A stretch of 47,805 bases of DNA from an uncultured Bacteroidales bacterium (GTDB lineage: Bacteria > Bacteroidota > Bacteroidia > Bacteroidales > Muribaculaceae). Positions 23,996 to 31,438 of this stretch are shown in pieces (positions within the stretch are counted from its first letter, which is position 1; each line of letters begins with the position of its first letter). A model generated the notes under the pieces. That model had not been told where the DNA came from, searched no databases, and was given only the letters and a program-made list of their open reading frames with translations. The position numbers were made by a program, and so were the translations under genes. Location: contig URIC01000008.1 of the NCBI GenBank assembly GCA_900547755.1, positions 1-47,805 on the forward strand, written 5' to 3'.

Positions 23996-24029
23996 AAGAG
24001 GGTGACCGCCTGCCGACGGTCACCCTCTT
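23996..24029. terminator. Bidirectional hairpin between convergent cls and the surface operon
   Basis: AAGAGGGTGACCG (23996-24008) pairs perfectly with CGGTCACCCTCTT (24017-24029) around an eight-base loop. It lies between the stop codons of cls and the convergent gene ending at 24059, so it can serve both. The T tract is short (TTGTGT on plus, TTCTCG on minus). Confidence 0.75.
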
Positions 24030-24058
24030 GTGTCATATAAGAGAGGCTGTTAGAGTGT

Positions 24059-25930
24059 TTATCGTACCGCGAGTCTGACAGTACGGCGGCTTCCGTCACC
24101 CATACGCATACTTACTATATAGATGCCTGCGGAAAGGTCTGCGTTTGCCACCTGCGCGCCGGAGATGGTGTGAACGGCTTCCAATACGGCATCACCCTTC
24201 ACTGCTATGCGGCCCCCTTCGGCGGTGGCGAAGACACGGGAAGTTCCATTCTCCACAAACTCCATGCCAGCCGGAGGAGGTGTGACAAGCTCCTTTAGCT
24301 CGGACAGCTTGACTGTGGCGGCGTTCTCCACCCGGCAATCAGTACGGTCCTGGGAGTTGTAGTTGGAAATCAAAGCGACCACGTTCATATTCTCGTAGTT
24401 GCAGTCCTCTATATAGGCCAGCTCCACTTCATACGTATAATTGAAGTCGTCGGACCACTCGGGAGCGACACCCCAAGTGGCGTTATAAGTACGTATTACG
24501 TGTTCATGACGGTAATCCGTACCGGCTCCCATCTGGCCGCCTTTGCGGGTTGTGGGCAGGTCATCCTCGGTCAGATATACAGTCACTCTCGGCTCATCCA
24601 GTTTTTTGTTGGCTTTGCCGTTGATAGTGAGAGTCACCACGCGGGCCTCCTTGTCGGTCTTTCCGTAAACGTTCACTGTAAACGGAGTCACCTCATCCAG
24701 ACGGCTCTTGACATGGGAGATAATGGCGGAAGCGCCTGCATCCTTGAAAACAGGAGTGTTTGAATAAGAAGATGTAGGCGTGCGGTCCAGCATCAGAGCC
24801 GGGCAGTATGAGCCGTTGTTGCCGTAGAACCAAAGATAACTCTGGTCGCAGGGGAGCGTATAGCCGTCAGTCCCATATCCGGCATGATGGCATACCACAG
24901 CCACACGGGCACGCTGCGAATCGGTGAGCGTGGCAAGGGTGGACTGGATGTTGCGGGCCGTAGTGGGACAGTTGATACATTCCTCGGTGGTGAACTCCTC
25001 CAGCAGCACAGTGCGGTCGTACATCTTGTCTACGGAGGGTATGGGCGACAGGGCCAGAGCGTTGTCTTCCGGGTTCTCGTCCTCAAGGCCGTTCACCTTT
25101 GTCACGGCGAAAGTGAAGTCAAACATACGGTCCTTCTCCAGAGGGGGGAAGGTGTATTCCAGCGAACCTTTGTAAGAGTCGGCGAAATTCAGATTACATT
25201 CCACGGTGCGCGTCTCGGAGATGCCGGCATCTTCGCAGGAGAGCAAAGTCTCGAAAGAGGTGACACTTGATACGCCCACATTCCTGACATCGAAGTCAAG
25301 CGTGAGAGTGGCGTTGTCAATAATCATGCCTGAGTCGAAAGCGGCGCTCTGCAGTTTCAGGTCATTTTTGGGGAGGTTGTCACTCTGTATCAGAGCCTCC
25401 AGGAAAAGTGTGCCGAGGTCATTGCGGTCGGCCCACTCACCGGTTCCGCAACGATACCAGCAGCCGTTATCCAGATGGAGGTCGCGCTGCACGGGAAGCA
25501 TCATTATGGAGCGGCCGGTAGTCATCTTCAGGGTGTAACCTATATAGTAACCTTTGTCGGCCTCGATTTCGACTGGAGTCTCGAACTTAGCCGCGTTCCA
25601 GCCCTTGGACACATCGCTCTTGGAGAGGGTCGCGCCGGCAATGTCCTCGCCGGCGAGGTCAGTACGTATCCAGGCATCGATTTTGTCAAGCGCCACGGTG
25701 GTGGCGATACCCACGTTGACACCGGTGAATGAGCCGCCGCTCACACGGGCCAGGTCGGCGCCTGTCAGATAAATCGCGGCCTCGTAAGTGTCGGCATATT
25801 CTCCCTGCACCATCAGGTCGGACACCTTAAGGGAATTGTCGCACAATCCGAGGCGATAGTCGGACTGGGCGGAAGCGGTGGCCGCGACGGTGAGTGTCGC
25901 GGCCAGAGCCATGGTTTTCAGTATTTTCAT
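24059..25930 (-). CDS. Omp28-related outer-membrane/secreted protein with T9SS-type tail
   Basis: A 623-residue secreted protein. A signal peptide is clear (MKILKTMALAATLTVAATAS, cut after ASA at about 21). The first half is beta-rich; the middle holds a thioredoxin-like Omp28 domain (about 305-480) with LLEEFTTEECINCPTTAR, a CxxC pair, then WFYGNNGSYCPALMLDRTP. The end (about 555-623) is a T9SS sorting-domain-like tail with LSAGIYIVSMRMGDGSRRTV. The CxxC suggests a redox or structural disulfide role outside the cell; this is inference. It is the last gene of the surface operon, 21 bp after its neighbour. Confidence 0.8.
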   Translation of the reverse strand: MKILKTMALAATLTVAATASAQSDYRLGLCDNSLKVSDLMVQGEYADTYEAAIYLTGADLARVSGGSFTGVNVGIATTVALDKIDAWIRTDLAGEDIAGATLSKSDVSKGWNAAKFETPVEIEADKGYYIGYTLKMTTGRSIMMLPVQRDLHLDNGCWYRCGTGEWADRNDLGTLFLEALIQSDNLPKNDLKLQSAAFDSGMIIDNATLTLDFDVRNVGVSSVTSFETLLSCEDAGISETRTVECNLNFADSYKGSLEYTFPPLEKDRMFDFTFAVTKVNGLEDENPEDNALALSPIPSVDKMYDRTVLLEEFTTEECINCPTTARNIQSTLATLTDSQRARVAVVCHHAGYGTDGYTLPCDQSYLWFYGNNGSYCPALMLDRTPTSSYSNTPVFKDAGASAIISHVKSRLDEVTPFTVNVYGKTDKEARVVTLTINGKANKKLDEPRVTVYLTEDDLPTTRKGGQMGAGTDYRHEHVIRTYNATWGVAPEWSDDFNYTYEVELAYIEDCNYENMNVVALISNYNSQDRTDCRVENAATVKLSELKELVTPPPAGMEFVENGTSRVFATAEGGRIAVKGDAVLEAVHTISGAQVANADLSAGIYIVSMRMGDGSRRTVRLAVR

Positions 25931-25951
25931 TTTCGAGAGCAGATTCTATTG

Positions 25952-28900
25952 TTAATAAACAAGTACTTTGAGTGTCTTGTCGCCCATACGTACCACATAG
26001 ATTCCGGCGGAGACATTCACACGGTCCGTGCTTCCGGAAAGGGTGAAAGCGGCAATCCGACGTCCGTCAAGGCTGTAGACGGCGGCTTCAGTGTCAGCCG
26101 GGCCACATCCCTCCAGGCAGCCATTACCGCCACGTGCGATGTACTCGGAAGAGGCAAGCACGACGTCCGCGCCGGCGGGGTCGGAACCGAGGATTCGGTA
26201 GGAGGACAGCACGAATGTCTGGAAAATATTGGCGTAGGATGTCTCGAGTTCCAGACCCACCCAGCCGCAATCTTCAAAGTCGGCGGGCAGAATGATGGTC
26301 TGGCGCTGATAACCCTCTCCCTCGGATTCAAGCGTGCCGGCAACCATGAACTCGTTCATGCCCGAAGCCTGGGCGAGCAGATTGCAGACAGGGTTCTCAT
26401 CAGAACGGTAGAACTCAAGCACCACGCGGATAGTACCCAGGCCCGCAGTGGAGAATTTGGGGAGCATGAGCAAGCCCTTGGAGGGGGCGTTGTCACAAGT
26501 GGCCACAATACCCACATTGGAACGCAAGGCATACTTGCCGTCCACTTCGGCGGGATTCATCACTCTCCAGTTGGTGTTGGCATAATCGCCGGTAGATATA
26601 GCCGTGAGAGGCTTGAAGTTGATGGCCGGGTCGCCCATGGAGTTCGTGAAGTTCTCGATTATATTCAGATTGTAGGGTGTGCCGAGCTGCACGCGCACAG
26701 GATAGTAGTCCGGCGACGCACCGGCGGAGGAGCGCGCCTGGATAGCGAACTGATAGGTGCCGAGCTTGTCGCCCTCTTTCAGCTGCATCACATATTCGGG
26801 TTCCTTGCCCAACTCGGCATACGGAGTGTAGGAACCGGTGCTTCCGTCATAGCTGCATAGCCAGTATACAAGCTCGCTCTCGTCCACATAACCGCCGTTA
26901 AGGCCCTCGGTGGGAGCATCCCAATAGAGGTATGCCTCCAGGTTGCTGTCGGTGATGTCGATACTCATGTTGCGGACATAGGTGGGTATGTCCTTGCCGC
27001 AATACACCTCGTAGGTGCGTTTGTCTCCCTTCAGCGAGCCGAGCGCGGGGGTAATCTCCACCTCGTTGATGCCCTGATAGGCATCCACTGTGGCGGACAT
27101 CTTCTCGCCGGGCTTGCCGGTGACGGTTACCTTGGAGTCGTCAAAGATTACCACCGACAGAGTCTCGGAGGCACCGATGTCGGAACCGTCCACGCACTTG
27201 TCGGGCATCGTAAACTCCACGTGTGTCTTAAGCTCGCCCTTGGCGGCGGCGGTGACTGTTATGTCGGAGGGGAAAGCGGGAGCCTGGGGACTGACAGAGG
27301 TCTTCTCCACTTTGAAGCGACGTGCCTTCAGCACTGCGTCACCATCTGGAGCGTAGGCCCTTACACCTATCACCACTCCCTGCGCGCCCGCCAGTTCACC
27401 GCTCAGGGTAAAGAGGCCGCGATACTCCTTGAGAGAAGCGTTGGTGACGGGGGTCAGCGGAACGATAACGGTATTCATGGCCGAGGCCTCCGCCTGCTTG
27501 CCGGCGCATATCTCAATGCTTATCGGCTTGTCGGAAGCTGCGTTCAGGGCCGCGTTGACGGATATGGAATAGGTCTTGGAGGCATCGGAGCAGTCAAGAG
27601 GCGGCAGGAAGAACCAGTCATCCGCAGGGCCGTTCTCCGAATATCCGGAGATGAACAGTTCCTGACCGCGAGCGCCGTTGTTGTATGTCCATCCGGCACC
27701 GTCTCCGTCACAGTCCTGCATCGTGAACAGAGGGGTGGTGAGCTGGTCAGGCACGAAAGTGCGGGGCAGCGACAGAGGGCTGCCGTATTTCACCTCGTTG
27801 GACGCGGAGGCGGCAGAGCCGCCCGCACCGTTGACGGCTACTACCGTGGCCCGGTAGCAGGCGTACTCCTTTCCTGTGGGGAAAGGTATGTCCATCGAGG
27901 TGGAAGCGGTCTCGCCCAATGACTGGTCATTGAAAGTCACGGAATAGCGGATGGCCGCCGGGTCCACATAGCCGCCATGCGCACCGGCGGTCACCGCCTG
28001 CCAGGTGAGGCGGGAATCGGACAGGGTCACATCGGCGGGTGCGGCCGGATTGTCGAGGCCCACATACTTGAGCTCAGTCACGGCGAGGGACTCGAAGTCG
28101 CCGGCGCTGCAAGTCATGGAGAACAGATGTTCGCCTGCTGCGGCAACCGATACCTGGGCGGCGACTTCAGCGCCTGGCTCAGCCTCGCCGGAGGCTGCCT
28201 GAACGCCGTCGCACATCAGCTTCCAACCCAGCTTGCCGGTAAGGGCATTGCCGTTGTTGGCCTTGGAGGGAAGCCGGAAACAGACTTTGCCGGAGAGGGC
28301 GTCTTTGTCGAAATCCAGGGACTTGAACTCGACCTGTCCGGGGGCGTTGGGGCTTACCATTTCCCCACGGGTGACCATAAACCTGAAGTTAGTGCGGTCC
28401 GGGAATGTCCTGACCTCCTTGATTGTCTTTGCGGTGAGGTCCACCAGGGCCATGTGGGAGACATTGTCCTTAGTGAAATAGTTCCAGTAATAGCCGCGTT
28501 CTCTCGGGTCGTAGACAAGACCGGTATAGCTGTACTGGTAGTCGGCGACGGGTTCCTTGTACACTTCAGTCTGGACACCGGTAGCAGGGTCTATGTAGAC
28601 GAAGGAGACACGGTTGAAACCCACCAGACGCTGCTCATCCTGATTCCAGGTCAGAGACGCGCAGTACTCGCTGTCAGCCACCACGCGGATAATCTTGGTG
28701 TCGGTCATGTCGTAGGCGGAAGACTTGAACACAAAGGCATCGCCCGCAGCGTTGTAGCCATAGCCGTACACGCGGTCCGACACAGGGTCGTAGGCCGCTG
28801 TATGGTAGTAGTTCAGATAGTTGGCCGTACCGTCGTCGTTACGTACGCTCACGGGATTCTTGGCCAAATACTCGCCGGTGGCGGGGTCTATCTCCACATA

Positions 28901-29182
28901 GTCGTAGTTATACAGGATTCTGTCGGCCAGAAGCGAGGAAACGCCGCATACAAGGCCGTCCCTCTCCCAGCCGAAGACCATGGGATAGCTGCGGGCCGAG
29001 GCCAGCTCGTCCACCCACCGGAATGTGAGCTCTCCCTTCGAATCCATGTCATACCACCCCAGTTTCTCGGCGGTATTGTAAGACACATATCCGCCCAGCA
29101 CGGCATCGGCGGCCATACCCGTAGCGGGAACGGCGGCCAAAGCCGCGCATAGCAGAAAGTCGGTTAATCGGGTCTGTTTCAT
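25952..29182 (-). CDS. Large secreted propeller/Fn3/jelly-roll protein with T9SS tail
   Basis: A 1076-residue surface or secreted protein of unknown function. Signal peptide 1-24 (ending ATGMAA). About 25-290 repeats propeller-like blades with the theme YDPxxDRVYGYGYN and YDPRERGYYWNYFT. Then an Ig-like section, a fibronectin III-like domain (PADVTLSDSRLTWQAVTAGA, about 385-475), a jelly-roll of the cleaved-adhesin or choice-of-anchor type (DGDGAGWTYNNG, SENGPADDWFFLPPLDCSD), more Fn3-like repeats, a second jelly-roll and a T9SS tail (NVSAGIYVVRMGDKTLKVLV). It is a paralogue of the upstream gene, 7 bp away. The domains suggest binding of host or dietary polymers, not proven. Confidence 0.78.
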   Translation of the reverse strand: MKQTRLTDFLLCAALAAVPATGMAADAVLGGYVSYNTAEKLGWYDMDSKGELTFRWVDELASARSYPMVFGWERDGLVCGVSSLLADRILYNYDYVEIDPATGEYLAKNPVSVRNDDGTANYLNYYHTAAYDPVSDRVYGYGYNAAGDAFVFKSSAYDMTDTKIIRVVADSEYCASLTWNQDEQRLVGFNRVSFVYIDPATGVQTEVYKEPVADYQYSYTGLVYDPRERGYYWNYFTKDNVSHMALVDLTAKTIKEVRTFPDRTNFRFMVTRGEMVSPNAPGQVEFKSLDFDKDALSGKVCFRLPSKANNGNALTGKLGWKLMCDGVQAASGEAEPGAEVAAQVSVAAAGEHLFSMTCSAGDFESLAVTELKYVGLDNPAAPADVTLSDSRLTWQAVTAGAHGGYVDPAAIRYSVTFNDQSLGETASTSMDIPFPTGKEYACYRATVVAVNGAGGSAASASNEVKYGSPLSLPRTFVPDQLTTPLFTMQDCDGDGAGWTYNNGARGQELFISGYSENGPADDWFFLPPLDCSDASKTYSISVNAALNAASDKPISIEICAGKQAEASAMNTVIVPLTPVTNASLKEYRGLFTLSGELAGAQGVVIGVRAYAPDGDAVLKARRFKVEKTSVSPQAPAFPSDITVTAAAKGELKTHVEFTMPDKCVDGSDIGASETLSVVIFDDSKVTVTGKPGEKMSATVDAYQGINEVEITPALGSLKGDKRTYEVYCGKDIPTYVRNMSIDITDSNLEAYLYWDAPTEGLNGGYVDESELVYWLCSYDGSTGSYTPYAELGKEPEYVMQLKEGDKLGTYQFAIQARSSAGASPDYYPVRVQLGTPYNLNIIENFTNSMGDPAINFKPLTAISTGDYANTNWRVMNPAEVDGKYALRSNVGIVATCDNAPSKGLLMLPKFSTAGLGTIRVVLEFYRSDENPVCNLLAQASGMNEFMVAGTLESEGEGYQRQTIILPADFEDCGWVGLELETSYANIFQTFVLSSYRILGSDPAGADVVLASSEYIARGGNGCLEGCGPADTEAAVYSLDGRRIAAFTLSGSTDRVNVSAGIYVVRMGDKTLKVLVY

Positions 29183-29189
29183 TGTTTTT

Positions 29190-31355
29190 TCACTTTACGA
29201 GCACCTTGAAGCGGCTCTGTCCTACTGAAACTATGTAAAGGCCGGGAGCAAGAGCGAGGGTGTCGCTGCCGGAAGCGATAAAGTCGCTGACCTTACGGGC
29301 GCCGGCATCGAAGACACGCACCTTCTGTCCCTCGGCGCCGCTGACACGGAGCGCGCCCATCAGGCCGTCGACACGGATTTCCTCTGTAGCGTCCACAGAC
29401 TCCACGCCGGAGGACTTGCCTGTCTCGGACACTTTCAGGTTACGCACATAGATACCTCCCTGATCGGCGTCCCCCACATAGCGGATACCTACATAATAGG
29501 TGCCGGCAGCGGGAATCTCGAAGTCGTATGAGACATTATAGAAAAGTTTGTCGTTCACACGGGTCTTGGGCGTCACGCGTATCTCGCGCATATCGTCGGC
29601 TGTGGGAGTGGTGCCTACCCATACTTCGTAGAACTCCTCGCACTTATTGGGGTTGTGGTATTTCACGTCGAAGGAAACGTTGTGTACCTTGCCTGGGTTC
29701 TCGAACCACAGCGGCGGGGTTATGAGCCAGTCATTGCCCTTGTTGTCCCAGTCGCGGTTGGTATAGAAGGCATGGGTGGTCAGGCCCACCTCCTTAATCA
29801 CAGACCAGTTGCTGCGGTCGCTGTCCACATTGATGAATGTCATGCCCTGGGCATCGTTGCCCTCCGGAATCACGGAATAGGGAAGGCTGTAGCCCCTGCC
29901 TACAAAGACAGAGTTGGAACGTCCGAACTCAGACTGCATGCCGTCGGCCAGAGCCATCACCTCAAAGTAATACTGACGGGTGTCCTGGTCAGTCGGCAGG
30001 GAAACCTCGGCCGTACATTCGGCCTGAGCGGCACCCACCTGCTTGCCGTCCAGGAATATGGCGTAACGCAGGTTGTCTCTGTTCAGATAGCCGTTATGCG
30101 CGCCGCTTGCAGGAGCGGTCCAGGACAGGGTGTACCTACCCTGGGCGAGCGGAGCGAGAGTGACGTCGGTGGGTGGCATGGGGACATCGGCGCCTACCCA
30201 GGTGTTGCAGACCGACGAAGCGCCTTTCGCGCCGGAGGCGGAGGCACGGAACACGAAGTTGTGCTCGCCGGAGGTCAGGCCGGAGTATTCCACTTTCACT
30301 TCCTCGCCGGGTGCGGCGGTTCCGCTCTTGAAGTCTATGCCGTCCACGGCGGTCCAGTCGAGAGTGCCGGAGAGGGCGCTGCCGTCGGCGCTGAGAGCAG
30401 GCATCCTGAAGGTTACGGTACCGTTGCCGTCGGCGCCGGGGAAGTCAGCCTTCACAAGCACGGGAGCCGCCGGGCCATTCTCGTCGCCGTCGGTATCCGG
30501 GCAGTACATCACCGTGTACTGGTCCAGCCAGGGCAGGTCGGTTATCTTGGTCCATTCGTGTCCTTCGGAAGCGTCTATACGCACCAGCGAGGTTTCGTAG
30601 GAGGGAGTCTGACGGTTCCAGAAGAAGGCGTTGTCTCGCGGACTGTAGACCATGCCGGACTCGAAGCCCGCTATATTCGCATCCTTCTCGCCGCTCATGT
30701 CGGCGAACTCGCCGGCCACCTCGAAATTGCCGTACACGTCTATACGGATAAGGTCGCCGAACTGGTCTATGCCGTACATATGATTGTCAACCGGAGAGAA
30801 GCAGCAGCTCACCGGCATAATGAAGTCAAGGGGTATCTGGCGCACTATCTCTATGGCCGTAGGGTCGGAGGCGGGGGCCTTCACATAGTAGTCCACCGTG
30901 CGGTCCACATTCAGGGAGAAGCCGTACACACAGTCATCGGCGGGATTATAGGCTCCGGTCAGAAGGTGCTTGTGGGCATTTTCGCCCTGCACGTCTATCT
31001 CCGTCTCGGTGACTTTCTCGCCGGTCTTGACGTCGAACTCCATATAGAACTTCTGGCTGGCGTTGCCGTAATAGCCGCAGAGGCGGCCGTCGCGTACCCA
31101 GCCCACAGTGAAGTAAGTGCCATAGGAGCCGAACAGAGTGTCATACCACACCACTTCAGTGGAGCCGTCCTCTCCGTTGATTTTATACCAGCCGTTGCGA
31201 GGCTGTTCATCCTCTGAGGTCGTGGACTGGCAGTAACCTAAGAAGCCGAATATGTTGGACGCCGGAGCGGCGCAAAGCGCGGAGCCGCCCGCTGACAGGG
31301 CTGCCGCCAGCAGCGCCGAGCGCCATTTGCTGACATTGGGTATCTGTCGTTTCAT
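29190..31355 (-). CDS. Secreted propeller/Fn3/jelly-roll protein with T9SS tail (paralogue)
   Basis: 721 residues. Signal peptide about 1-29 (ending GGSALCAA). About 30-270 is a propeller-like region with repeating AYNPADDCVYGFSLN, FSPVDNHMYGIDQFGDL and YSPRDNAFFWNRQT. Next an Ig-like section (FPGADGNGTVTFRMPALS), one Fn3-like domain (PPTDVTLAPLAQGRYTLSWT), a jelly-roll (FINVDSDRSNWSV, NDWLITPPLWFENPGK) and a T9SS tail (LALAPGLYIVSVGQSRFKVL). Same architecture, shorter, as the next gene, so an in situ duplication is likely. No promoter box is visible in the 83 bp upstream, so it is probably read from the preceding gene. Confidence 0.78.
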   Translation of the reverse strand: MKRQIPNVSKWRSALLAAALSAGGSALCAAPASNIFGFLGYCQSTTSEDEQPRNGWYKINGEDGSTEVVWYDTLFGSYGTYFTVGWVRDGRLCGYYGNASQKFYMEFDVKTGEKVTETEIDVQGENAHKHLLTGAYNPADDCVYGFSLNVDRTVDYYVKAPASDPTAIEIVRQIPLDFIMPVSCCFSPVDNHMYGIDQFGDLIRIDVYGNFEVAGEFADMSGEKDANIAGFESGMVYSPRDNAFFWNRQTPSYETSLVRIDASEGHEWTKITDLPWLDQYTVMYCPDTDGDENGPAAPVLVKADFPGADGNGTVTFRMPALSADGSALSGTLDWTAVDGIDFKSGTAAPGEEVKVEYSGLTSGEHNFVFRASASGAKGASSVCNTWVGADVPMPPTDVTLAPLAQGRYTLSWTAPASGAHNGYLNRDNLRYAIFLDGKQVGAAQAECTAEVSLPTDQDTRQYYFEVMALADGMQSEFGRSNSVFVGRGYSLPYSVIPEGNDAQGMTFINVDSDRSNWSVIKEVGLTTHAFYTNRDWDNKGNDWLITPPLWFENPGKVHNVSFDVKYHNPNKCEEFYEVWVGTTPTADDMREIRVTPKTRVNDKLFYNVSYDFEIPAAGTYYVGIRYVGDADQGGIYVRNLKVSETGKSSGVESVDATEEIRVDGLMGALRVSGAEGQKVRVFDAGARKVSDFIASGSDTLALAPGLYIVSVGQSRFKVLVK

Positions 31356-31388
31356 ATAGGTAAGGAATCTTGTTTTTTATACAAGACG

Positions 31389-31410
31389 GGCAGGACACAT
31401 TTGTCCTGCC
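31389..31410 (-). other. Intergenic hairpin within the surface operon
   Basis: GGCAGGACA (31389-31397) pairs with TGTCCTGCC (31402-31410), nine base pairs with a four-base loop, extendable by GACGG/CCGTC across a bulge. It lies between the stop at 31439 and the start at 31355. No U tract follows on the minus strand, so it is more likely a processing or stability element or weak attenuator than a terminator. Confidence 0.5.
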
Positions 31411-31438
31411 TGTCCCGTCGGGTTAAAAATTGTCGTTA

